Made by a program: the position numbers and the translations under genes. Below the pieces are notes generated by a model. The model saw only the letters and a program-made list of their open reading frames with translations, did not search any database and was not told the origin of the DNA. This document shows, piece by piece, positions 32,947 to 43,413 of a stretch of DNA of 64,000 bases; the stretch's first letter is position 1; each line of letters begins with the position of its first letter. Source of the DNA: Solicoccozyma terricola (taxonomy: Eukaryota > Basidiomycota > Tremellomycetes > Filobasidiales > Piskurozymaceae); contig BCLD01000027.1 of the NCBI GenBank assembly GCA_001600875.1, forward strand, positions 74,177 through 138,176. The letters run 5' to 3'.

Positions 32947-35942
32947 TTAGTTCAACTTCAATGGCTGCATTGAGTCTGAACTATCCTTTTCTTCACCTGT
33001 GTGATTGGGGCAGATGTCAGTAGAGTTTCACAGATCTCATGAAGCCTCAATACCCACTCGCAAAGAAAGATGATGCCTCGGATGATATTGGCTGATCTTC
33101 CCCGTCGTTGCTTTTGTCTTCCTCAAGGGCGGCGGCGGCCTTTGCAGAAAGGTATTCTTCGCGAAGCTCGTTCACCTTGGCAACCCGATCAAGCTCAGGG
33201 TCGTAAGCCAGATGTCGTTTGAGAACGTATATCTCCCATGTGCTGAGGTGGCGAGGGTGCACTGCGATACCGTGGTAATCACCAGCCTTGCCCTCTCGAA
33301 CGCAATTCCAGTATCGCTCTTGTTCTCGCAGGTCCAAACCAGTGGTGTCGGGAACAAAGACGATGGTGAGGAACATTCCGATGAGACCGAACCAGCAGAC
33401 GACCCAGAATCTAGCAGAGACGAGTAGGGAGTGAGATTAGCTTCTGGTCGGAGACTTCGATCTGGGGGATCCACGCACTTGGTATGGTCGTCAATGTAGT
33501 TGTCTGAACAGATGAAAAAGGGCAACACGTCAATCAGCGTATGTCGTCGAGGCTGATCTGCCTATTTACCCACAAAGAATGGCGGGGAACAGAGCACCAA
33601 GCTTGCCACAAGCTGCAGAGAACCCGTGGGCGGTAGCTCGAACATTGACTGGGTAGACCTCTGCAGCGAGCAGGAAGGTAGTGCTAATGATTTCAAGTGA
33701 CTATCAGCTCTATGATGCTCTTCTCAAATCCGACCGTGTAGATGCGCACCAGTTAGGTCCGAATTGCTGGAAGAAGCCACTGAGGAAGTAGATCGCCTGG
33801 AAACCGTGGATGTGGGCTGGTTCTCGAAGATAGTTGTACAAGACCGCAGGAAGGAACTGTAGTCCAGGAGGGTGGAGTGAGTTTCGAGTTTCTAGTTGAA
33901 TACTAGTCCGAACCCAAAAGTCGTCACTTACAAAGAGTAGCCAATTGGCGAAGAACCCGACGCTCTGCATCCTCGTTCTGCCGTAGAACTTGTTGTCGAT
34001 GAGCAATGCCGCCAAGTAGTAACCGCAAAGGGCAACGCCGATGTTGACCTGGATGAACGTCGTTTGTGAGTAAGAGAGTGCTGGACGAGTTGAGTACTGT
34101 TTGCCACTCACCAAGTTGTAGAGCCACCCGGTCATCACACTCTTGTTGTCAGGGTATAGGATATTGATAAAGGTCGACTGGAAGAGCTTGTTTCCGCTGT
34201 GACGATTCGGCGTTTCGAGTCAGTATGTTATCCTCTTGGGGGTTGAGAAACTCGAGGGGGAAATTCACTAGAAAGCAACATCATTCGCGAACCAGCAGCC
34301 GGCCTGACATCCAGAGTACCCGCCTTGTCAGCCGATGATAATGAACCGGCTGGTCCCACCACCATCATTAACTCACGGTACCCATAAGCCTTCCAGGGAA
34401 ATGACTGAGAACCAACTTCAACGACTGAACATCATAACCACTCTGATTGACGTGCAGGTGCTTCTTCGACTTTCGTAAAGCGGCACTGGAGTAGTGCATG
34501 CGGTAATATCGCCAGTATGCGAGCCAGAGAGTCATCAATGCCATGATACCGAATTGAACCTGTGGGGGAATGTGAATGGAGGTAAGTTGACGCTTAAGGG
34601 GGGGGGGGGGGGGGGGGTGACCATCAATCAATCACGCACTCGGAACGTCCACTGGGCAGACAACTTGCTGTAAGGCGGGTTGGCGGAGCCGTGAAATATG
34701 AGCAAAAGGATGATGAGTACGACTTGCTGTTGATCCGAGGGAAAGCCATCGCGGCAGGGGGGGGGGGGGGGTTAGGGATGTATGTCTAAATCCTACGATC
34801 AACCATACACTCACATTGAACAGTTGTCCCCAACCTTGCATCAAGAACGCCAAAACGACTGATCTCCCTCGATGTAATTTATCATCCCTTTGATTCCCAG
34901 CACGACTTTGAGCAGTTGCTTTATATTCCATAGCTGTTGTAGAAGTCATTGGGTATTCTCCACCAACACCGAAACCGTAAATGAAAAGAGACCAGGCGTA
35001 ACAGATTATCCAGCCGTTGAGGTTGATACCCCACATTGCAGTGAGCATGACGAGACCGAGGGTCATTACGAGGGCGTCTTGTACGAGACCGAACCTGGGA
35101 TGAGGGTGTGAGAGAGAGAGGGGGGGGGGGGGGGAAGGATTAGTNTNCCGANACGTATGACAGGGTCGCCAGAACAACCCTGGAGGCGCTCCGGGGCGGG
35201 CCAACTCACCTCCTACCAACCCAATCTCCTTCAATACCAACCCCAATCTGACCAACAATAATACCAATAATCTGCAAATAATCGATCGCAGCTATCCAAT
35301 TCGGATCGCAGACTTTATGTGTGGACCAGCAAGTCGGCCAGACGTCTTGGAAGAGGGCCTGGAGAGGGTGTTGGGGGGGGGGGGGGGGAGAAGGGGGGTT
35401 GGATGATTTCATATCAGTACGTTTCAACATGTAAAAAACTGTTCATCGCACGAGTCACTCACCTTCAGATTACCGATGGAGAACAGAGTGTAACCTTCAG
35501 TGAAGAGCTGTTAGTGGGAATAGAAATCTGGTCAATGCCCAATGCTAATATCAAAATTGTCCCCCCCCCCCCCCCCCCGGCAGGCACCGCCACTCACTCC
35601 GAAACCATTAACGACGTATCGACTGAAATACGCCGAAATAGGCGACAATGGATCTACTTTAAACATTCTACCCAATATCCCAAGTTCTCTTGAAGTCTCT
35701 GCATTACTCTGTGCCATGATCCAATTCCATTTTTCATTCCTTGGAAGATCAGCCCAATAAACACCGGTTGTTGAGAATGAATCTTCAGGTGCTAGGTCGT
35801 TCCATAGTGGATGTTCTGGTTCGAGTTTACCTCGGAGGACTGGAGTTTGAGGGTATCGAAGTGGTCCTCGAGTCTCTTCTCCGTTCTGAGTGCTATCAGT
35901 GTCGGAACCGGTGGTTCGAAGTGGATCCCCTGGAAGGACCAT
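32947..35942 (-). CDS. MFS transporter of the PHS (PHO84-like) family
   Basis: Predicted plasma-membrane proton symporter for phosphate or a related organic phosphate. Start MVLPGDPLRTTG at 35942. The last exon (about 32947-33000) adds SEEKDSSDSMQPLKLN through a splice from 33054, preferred over the in-frame stop at 33047. A hydrophilic N-terminus of about 130 residues precedes 12 helices. Family signatures: GQIGVGIEGDWVGRR, IYGFGVGGEYPMT (compare GGDYPLS in Pho84), GTAGCWFANDVAFYG after the central loop, and FQQFGPN with AEVYPVNVRATAHG near the C-terminal helices. Orthology to Pho84, Git1 or another member is unresolved. Five introns or intron edges in the 5' half carry long G/C homopolymers, and three ambiguous bases (35145, 35147, 35152) sit beside one. 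Confidence 0.85.
34598..34617 (+). repeat. Homopolymer G20 (intron)
   Basis: Pure G on the plus strand, so C20 in the transporter pre-mRNA, in an intron just upstream (in transcript terms) of the VQFGIMALMTLW exon. Confidence 0.9.
34757..34771 (+). repeat. Homopolymer G15 (intron)
   Basis: Pure G tract in the next transporter intron, C15 in the transcript. Confidence 0.9.
35120..35134 (+). repeat. Homopolymer G15 beside ambiguous bases (intron)
   Basis: Follows a (ga)n run at 35110-35120. N calls at 35145, 35147 and 35152 show that base calling degraded after the tract. Confidence 0.85.
35373..35388 (+). repeat. Homopolymer G16 (intron)
   Basis: Pure G tract in another intron of the same transporter gene. 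Confidence 0.9.
35561..35578 (+). repeat. Homopolymer C18 (intron)
   Basis: Opposite polarity to its neighbours (G18 in the transcript), in the first intron of the transporter gene near its donor. Confidence 0.9.
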
Positions 35943-38143
35943 GGTGGTTGTGCCTGAAAGCGAGAGAGAGAGAGAGCAGAAGGGGAAAGGGGCAGGTAGG
36001 GACCACCTGAATTATGAAAGAAAGAAATTTGTTCGAAAGAGAGATGGATGCTGGTTGATGAGTGTGAGGTAGCAGTGCGACGAAGAAGACGACGGGAAGG
36101 AAAAGAAAATGGGCAAAGACAGGTGGACAGGATGTAAAATAACCCACCCGGCCGCGGCATCTACATCCTACATGCCCATCCGATTGAAATTTTGGGCGTT
36201 TAAACGATTGAATCCAGAGTGACAAATACCGGGGCATCACACGACCTCGAACGAACGTGCGATGGATCTGGCAGATGTGATAGGTCGCTGCTTGACCCGC
36301 ATTAACCGACGGTTTGGATGAGTTGTGGTCCGCTGGAGCTTGCTGAGCAGTTGAACGGCACTGCCCGGTGGCAATAGCCGTGGTGATTTGATCCCGAACC
36401 TTGTTTTCGGCCTGGGTTTCCACTTTTTCGCCACCGCCACCGCCACCGCCACCCGATTCGCCACCCGTATCTAATCGGTCGCACGGACTGTCAATTCAGT
36501 CTCGCTCGACAATCAAGAACGTGGGTCACGCACAACGACGATCATGCCGAGACTCATCCTTATCCATCCTGGTCATCAGGCTCGGAGTAACAAGGGCAAC
36601 CGCAACCGCACGGAGAGAGGGTACAGCCACGACAAAACCATCTGGTCGATGGGTTCACACGGATGACATGCGAGAGGGATGCAACTGTCATGGCATAGAG
36701 CCGAGGTGCATTCCACAACCACCCCACACACCACACGACGCAATTCCATTTAGTACTACTCCCACAGGCTTGCTTCCCCCTTGATGAAATGCCGTTTCGA
36801 AGAAGGGGAATAATCATTTGAATTCCACTTGTCTCCTTTTTGCGTGGCTTTGGCACGTTCGTTTGACGGATAATTCGGCGAGAGTAGAGAGCATTTCGTT
36901 TCTTCCGCTAGCGTAGCGAGCATTTTATCTTTTCTGCGAATACAGCGAGCGACACGCTCTGGCTCTGACTCTGCGAGCGTAGGGAGCAACATACTCTCTC
37001 TCCCGCTAGCATATCAAGCACACACTGCACTGTCTCTTCCAACAGCACAGCACATCACAACAATCAATCAACTCTGGCTCTGCGAGTATAGCTACCAACA
37101 TAGTCTCTCTCTCTCCCCACCCCCCATATTCCTAGGAGTGCACGACTGACGGGGCTAGGTTTTTCGCGTTGCATCACTAGGACAACAGGATGAGTCTTGC
37201 CCCGAATCCAAACCACTGATGAATTGTGTGAGGGGTGAAAAACCCTCTCAGACTTGGACGTTTCATTCACGGGGAATGAAGGTTGGAGTGTGTCTCGTTT
37301 CTCGGACGATCCCATACTGATCTGAACCAAGGTTGAACTTTCCTGGCTAACCCCCCCGCGTCCCTTTGACAGGAGATACCGAAGCTACACGCACGCAACA
37401 CTTTGGGAATCTCGAACTCTGGATAAAGTAAAAGAGATGAACGGAGAACCAGGTGAAGAGTAACCTACCTGTGACCCCGAATTTAATGATTTCATTTGCT
37501 CTCGTTAAAACACATCCTAGTCTGATCCACTCCCTCTTCTCAAGTAATGGGGAAAAACCCGAACAAGATCTGACCGTTCTCGGAAGGTCAATCGTCTGAT
37601 ATTACCTCGAGTTAGGGGGCATCCCACCCACATACATCACACCGCATCGACATATCATCAGACCACACCACATTACATCGAAGAAAAAGAGAGAAACATG
37701 AAACGTTGTAAAGGAGATCAACCATTGCTAATACGTTCCCGGCCATGCGAATTGACTTGGAAGGAGTTGTTTGGTAAACTACGGCCCAAGTGATTCCAGA
37801 CTCATATCCGGTAAAGTAACCCGACATAGCGCCGTGCGATGAGGAAACTTCAACCGAATGAATGCTTGATTTTCCAACGTTAGATCTTGTTAGCTATGGA
37901 GTTGGTGATTGTAGAATATAAACGGAAAGGTGGAGGAACGAAGAGTTCGGCAGCTTGCAATCATCGACGATACGTCCTACAACCGGGTTCGAGTTGTGGA
38001 CTCGGATGAAAAAGGTAGAAGCTTTCCCTGCTACTGAAAAGTACGATTATAATTAATATACATAATATCACATCTTGTACATGTTGTCTGCTTCGTACAA
38101 CCCCTACTATTATCGTGATAGACACACGTACCAAACGGCATCA
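35943..38143. other. Large gene-free region
   Basis: About 2.2 kb, the largest intergenic space in the window. It holds the transporter promoter, a GA-rich run at 35958-35976, a gcc(a) run near 36428-36452, the degenerate repeat array at 36878-37100, and A/T-rich DNA after 37860. No open frame here has recognisable motifs, and I found no tRNA fold. Confidence 0.6.
36878..37100 (+). repeat. Degenerate ~29-37 bp repeat array
   Basis: Six copies of a motif close to gcgagNRtagNgagca start at about 36878, 36907, 36936, 36973, 37005 and 37082. The first spacings are 29, 29, 37 and 32 bp, with T/C-rich filler (tctctctccc, tttcttcc) between cores. The copies differ at several positions, so it is an old or constrained repeat, not a fresh expansion. 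Function unknown. Confidence 0.6.
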
Positions 38144-39299
38144 TCAAATTGCATACTCGATATGATCAACCTCCGGCTTCATATCCTTAATTCTCCCTTT
38201 ACCTACTATTCTACTACCTGATATCGATGGTATTCTCTCCAAAGATGATGATGTCGTATTGACCGCCTCTACCGCTACCATATCCATCAATCCGAAACAC
38301 ACATCCGGGATTGAATCCTCGTTGGTGGGTATTGATTGTGATGGATCAGGAGTTGGGGATGGCATGGCGATGAGTAAGGAAACAGAGATCAGGTGAACGG
38401 TTGTGGATGGGTTTGTCGTTGTCGTCGTCGTTGTCGTTGCGGTTGTCGTTGTCGTTGTCGTCGTCGTTGTCGTTGTCGTTGTCGTTGCGGTTCCGGATGG
38501 TTGTGTGAGGGAGGTCACGGTTGATGATTTCGTATGGAATGGATTGAGATGAAGGGATGGGTACATTGTCAAGGGTTGTATTGAAAGTGGCTGTTAGTGG
38601 GGGGGATAGGATATCGGGTGTCAGTCGATACGATCCAAAGCCTTTTTCACCGTAGGTAGGATTTTTTTTTCGCCTCTCCTCACCTTCCATTCTGCAACCA
38701 CTCCAACTCCAACTCCCTCCCCCAAACCGTCCTTATCTCCACCTTTCTTCTTCTCATCCATTTTAACATCCCAAATAACCGGCTTAGGTCCAAAATCCTC
38801 TCCATCTCCTCCTCCTCCATCCCCTCTGTGTCTTAACCACGGTGCATCCGGATTCATATACATATGCATTCTCTCCGATGATCTAAGACCCGTTCCTCCT
38901 AATGAAGCAAAGAAAATATCACCAAGTGAAGGTGGGGTATCACCACGAGCTCGAGCGTTACGTCGAACGAATATAACTCGGAGAAAGAATCCACAGAATA
39001 CAAAGGCCGCTGCGAAGCCTACGAAGCCGATACCTGGATATGGGTGGGGGGTGGGGGGGTTAAAGTGGGGTGGGGGGGGATGTAATAAGAGGTCGGTAAT
39101 GGAACGGGGATGATACGTTTGCGGCGGAAATGCGAAAGGGGATGTCAGCTATTTAGAATTTCCCTCCCCCGAACAACGGTTACATGCACTCACCGATGGA
39201 TATAACACTGCTTGGGATATACATCTGACCGGGATCAGACGTAGTCGCAGTTGTCGACGATGAAGTGGAAGTGGAAGATGGAGTGGTTGTGGACGACAT
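38144..39299 (-). CDS. Uncharacterised single-pass membrane protein, Thr-rich
   Basis: Exons 39194-39299, 38684-39033 and 38144-38590 give 300 residues. The start is MSSTTTPSSTST at 39299. A short Ser/Thr-rich, probably extracellular N-terminus leads to one membrane segment (IGFVGFAAAFVFCGFFL), then a basic cytosolic stretch (RVIFVRRNARARG). The middle part is acidic and Gly-rich (APWLRHRGDGGGGDGED, VIWDVKM). The third exon encodes a tract of about 25 Thr from an (acg/aca)n microsatellite at about 38412-38490, then SVSLLIAMPSPTPDP, a hydrophobic/Pro pattern I have the impression of seeing in basidiomycete membrane proteins of unknown function. The protein ends VDHIEYAI. No enzyme motif is visible. 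Confidence 0.7.
38412..38490 (-). repeat. ACR trinucleotide microsatellite encoding poly-Thr
   Basis: An imperfect (gtcgtt)n run on the plus strand, read as Thr codons on the minus strand and broken by two Ala codons. It keeps the frame of the membrane-protein gene, so its length can vary only in steps of three. Confidence 0.75.
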
Positions 39300-39870
39300 T
39301 GCGTGGCGGGGTGAATGAGAGTGTAGTGATGAGGTTGGTGGGGTGGTGGTGGTTGAATATGGGGTTCACAAATCGAGCGCTAGTGGTTGCTTGCTACGAA
39401 CTGAAGAAATGTCGCCGGATGATCTTGTCCTGGCCGAGTTCGCTGAGAGCGATGAATCGACCCCTGATGTTCCAAGACGGTGGTAGGTTTTGTATGATGA
39501 GCGGCAGACGATGACTGACGGTGGACTGCTGCACGATGTGGCACCCGATGCTGGCGACATGGACCCACTGTGTGTGTCTCGTCTCGACACCACTTGCACT
39601 TCGCAGCTTGACCGTCCGATCGCCCGGATCCAATAATCCCATCCAATCCCCGAACACGTCGTCGCCACCGACACGGGCCACCCACACGGCACAGCACAAC
39701 CATCGCATCGCCCCATTTCATGATTGGATTGTCATTGCATTATACACACCCCCCAAACCCGGGTGCGTGTTCGAGTACGCAGGCAGTGTTCAGGTCTCTA
39801 AGCGGACTCTGCACGAGGCACACTAATAAAGGAAAAGAAAAATACCCGTCGCCGTCGTCGTCGCTGCTGC
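39300..39870. other. Intergenic: LCB2 3' UTR and orphan membrane-protein promoter
   Basis: Gene-free. Open frames on both strands near 39366-39720 overlap each other and have no known motif; they look like chance frames in GC-rich DNA. Confidence 0.5.
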
Positions 39871-42628
39871 TCAAACCTCAGCGACCAACTCCTCTGCCCT
39901 TCTTATCACTTCGTCAATCGACCATCTCCCCTTGCCATGCTTCAAATCAAGCACATCCCCGACTTCATCGCAGGCACGAAGGATCAAATCAATGTCGTGT
40001 TTCGTGTGTGCTGCTGAGACGCAGAACCTGACTCGGGATGAGATGAGCGGAGTGGCACTGTATTGGGTAGAAAGAAAGGCAGAAGGAGGGATTCAGATCG
40101 AGACAGTAGGGAGTAGAGGACAGAAAAAGTAAATCCACAACGTACGGATAAGCGACGACGACGACGACGATTGGGGTCTTGTCTGGACCGATTCGATCCA
40201 ACATCATCCTCGAGAACAGTGGCATTTTCGCCGGGTTGAAGAGAAGCACGGGTACGATAGGAGAATCCCTCGATCCATACACGATGAAACCGAGTTTTCG
40301 AAGTCCGGAAGAGAGGTATCGACTGTTAAATGCGAGTCTACGAAGACGTTCTCGACCCTCTGTCCCGTTGAGCAAGGATGGCGGAAGGGAAAGCCAGGAA
40401 GGAAGGGAGGAAGATGGTGCGGGTCCATAAACGGCTGCCCATTCTTCATCTTCGTGTCCGGCAATCTCGAAATGCGAAGCTTGTGATGAAGTCAATGAGA
40501 GATCCGGATCCGATGCTGATTGATGGTAGGTAAGGGAAGGGATCAAATGAGTTGCCGTTGACGTGCCGATGCTTGGCGTCGCGGTCAACGGAGGAGAGAC
40601 ACCCATGATCGAGCACATTGATGCCATGACCTGCGCGAGGACAGGTGGAGACATTGATTCGGCATAACACATCGCATGAGAACGAAGTCGTAATCTGTCG
40701 ATCGTCTCTTTTGATCCGGCGATATAACCACCTGCTGCACCGAACGATTTGGTGAAAGTGCCCATGAGGATGTCGATTGATCGCGGGTTGATGCCAAAGT
40801 AATCGCAGACACCACGACCGTTGGGACCGAGAGCTCCGATGGAGTGAGCTTCATCGACGTAGAGGTAGAACTGGCGTTGGGGGAGGGGGGGCCGAGAGGG
40901 GGGCGAATCTCAATTTCGGCATTTGCGAGCGGGCCACGTCGAATCAAAGACCGACCCCACTCACCTTGTACCTCGCTTTCAACTCCATCAAATCCGGCAA
41001 TTCAAGCAAACTGCCTTCCATCGAATACAACCCTTCAACAATGACCAAGATTTTTTTCCACGGTCTGTGAGTTCTAGGTTGACCCTGAGAGATCGATTCC
41101 CGGAGCAACACTTCGAGTGCGTTCATATCATTGTGCTTGAATTGACGAACGGTAGCACCGGATAACCTTACGCCGAATCGAATCGAAGAATGATTGAATT
41201 CATCTGAAATAACAAGACATCCCTTTTCGACCAAAGCAGGGATTGTAGTCGAGTTTGTAGCGAAACCCATGGAAACAACCATAGCGTCTTCAGTCCCGAC
41301 GAATTGAGAGACGAGTTTCTCAGTTTGAAGATGAAGATCAAGAGTTCCAGCGTCCATCCTCGCACCACCACCCGAAACACCATACTTTCTGATCGCAGTC
41401 TCAACCGCATCCGCACATCCACCTGAAGCCTGTGCGAACCCGAGGTAATTATACGAAGATATATTGAGCGCTCGTGTTTGAGTTCCTGTTTGATGGAATG
41501 TGTGATTGAAATCGGGAGATGAACGATCATAGCACATGATGGTTCGTCCAGCGACGCCGGTTGTAGGTCGGGAGAAGCAATCGTCCAATCGTTTCTTGAG
41601 ACGACGCGTGTAGAATGAATCGAAATCGGAATTAAGAGCGGCGTAGCCCTGAGGGAGGGAAATGTGGTTTCAATGTTGATCCTGAATTCAACATCCCCCC
41701 AAGGCAGGAAGCCTCCTTCTTTCCCGCCCTACTCACATCCTTTGGTGTCAAATGAGCATAGAAAGCGGGATAAAACTTTTTCCCAAAGAAATCCCTCATA
41801 TGACCGATGACGATGAGGACGAGGTAGCTATGAAAAATCAGGGAAATACGTAACGGACGAGGGGTATTAGACGAAAGGGGTTTTCACATATGGAAACTCG
41901 GGAAACTCGGGAGGAATTTCCTCACCTGATGTATGTGGATAACAAAATATAGTAAGGCGGTTGAGGTTCGATGTGAGAGTGAGAATTCGGATTGTACTAT
42001 CGTGGTGAACCAAAAAAAAACCGATGTACAGCCCAATCAGTCATCGAAATCCCTAAAACACCCACCTACACCATCCCCAGGAATTTTTGGCCAAAAACAA
42101 CAACAATTCAATTCTCACCTGACTTGTCCACCTCCAATTCGCATTATTACACCATCCGAATTCCGAATGTTTCGCTCCACTTTTCCCATTCATCAACGTT
42201 CCAGTCGTCGTCGTCGTCGTCGTTCCACCACCACCACCACCACCACCAACCGTTGCATTCGGTAACGGATGTTCCAATATCGCTCTGAGGTCTCCTGATA
42301 ATGGAGATGATGGAATGGAGAGTGAATCAAAGGATGTTGAGGTTGATGCTTGACTAATTGAAAAGGATGAAATAGAAGATGCAGATGAGAATGAATTTGT
42401 TGAATCTTTCGAATGAATAGGTTGAGTGAGATGATCTGGGATTCGAGATGATAAAACGTTCAATAATGATGTTCTAGCTGATCGTGGTTGATTTGAAGTT
42501 GTGGTGTGTCGATGTGGTTCGGTCGGGTTGTAGATGGAAGGTGGGAGGGGTGTACCTGTGGGTGGAGTTGAGGGAGTGGAGCGGGTTGATGGTCGAGGTT
42601 TGGGAGAGGAGAATGGGTTGGATGGCAT
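39871..42628 (-). CDS. LCB2: Serine palmitoyltransferase subunit 2
   Basis: PLP enzyme of the ER membrane that condenses serine with palmitoyl-CoA, the first step of sphingolipid synthesis. Start MPSNPFSSPKPR at 42628, exon 1 42119-42628, exon 2 about 41936-41996, stop TGA at 39871-39873. A Ser/Thr-rich N-terminus of about 160 residues, with Gly and Thr runs, is longer than in yeast. It is followed by PPYYILLSTYIS and FFGKKFYPAFYAH. Catalytic core: NYLGFAQ, KYGVSGGGARMDAGT, DEFNHSSIRFG, VEGLYSMEGS, YVDEAHSIGALG across an intron near 40870, and GTFTKSFGAAGGYIAGS, where the Lys forms the Schiff base. TFTKSFG with GGY identifies LCB2 rather than LCB1, which lacks this Lys. The promoter side abuts a 60-base gap. 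Confidence 0.93.
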
Positions 42629-43413
42629 GGTGGGCGCGCCGGGGGGAGGGGGGNNNNNNNNNNNNNNNNNNNNNNNNNNNNNNNNNNNNNNNNNNNNNNN
42701 NNNNNNNNNNNNNGGGGGGGGGGTTGCGTGTGTTTATTTTCTTTTTCTCCCTTTTGCTTGTTAGCGTTGGCGGACAGGGACACCTCGATCGCGAGCAAAG
42801 AAAATGGGGAAGAGTGTGTTAGGTGTCCCGGATGATGTGTGTGTGTGAGGGTGAGGGTGTGAGGGTGTGTAGTGGGTGGTGAGGATGGGACTGTGGATGG
42901 GGACGGTGGGTGGATGGATGAATAAACAGCAAATGAGGGACCAAATTCGCGGGTGCTTTGACAATCCCTGGTCCAGCCAACGAAATAGAAAAACGCTGGC
43001 GCTGGGAAGGCTGATGCTACAGACACCGGAGTTGGATGGGTGGATAGCGAGGGGGAGTGGGGTGCAAGCCTGTATGCCACCTTGGCTGTCCTGCACCCGG
43101 ACTGGTCCCCTTCCCTCCCCTCCCCTCCCCTCCCTTCCCCTTGACCACCACTCACTACGCATCCCCCTTTCTCCTTTTGCTCCCCTCCCACGCACCGCGG
43201 ATCGGGTCTTTTTTTCGGGGGGAGGGGTGTTTCGGTGGCCGGGGAAACGTAAGCAGGGATAGGGTGTATTGTAGCGAATGGGTAAACATCCGATGGCAGA
43301 CAGGGTAGCACAGGGGTAGTACAGCGTGGCACATGCATGAGGAACTCGCACATGGTATGCAAATATCATCCTCCTCTGTACATCGCTCCCACATTCCATG
43401 CCCCTCCCATGCG
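42629..43413. other. LCB2 promoter, gap, and DUF726 3' flank
   Basis: Contains G-rich DNA broken by a gap, a (gt)n/(gggt)n-rich stretch at 42837-42905, and a (cccct)n pyrimidine run at about 43108-43140. No gene is supportable; long open frames through the gap are artefacts. Confidence 0.6.
42654..42713. other. Assembly gap, 60 N, within a G tract
   Basis: Sixty N preceded by ggggggaggggggg and followed by G10 (42714-42723). The missing sequence is probably more G-rich homopolymer. Confidence 0.95.

Noticed and set aside
33047..33049. In-frame TGA as the end of the PHS transporter
   Set aside because: A GTGGGT donor just before it and a CACACAG acceptor downstream give an in-frame final exon with an acidic/Ser tail typical of the family, so the stop is probably intronic.
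37985..38005. tRNA T-arm-like gggttcgagtt
   Set aside because: The flanking bases do not form a 5-bp T stem, and no anticodon or acceptor stem can be placed upstream or downstream.
39366..39826. Clusters of 100-residue open frames in four frames
   Set aside because: All overlap, none has a motif or splice support, and they lie in the promoter of the orphan membrane-protein gene.
43108..43140. (cccct)n run as a possible telomeric or centromeric repeat
   Set aside because: Only a few imperfect units and flanked by ordinary genes; it does not match TTAGGG-type telomeres.
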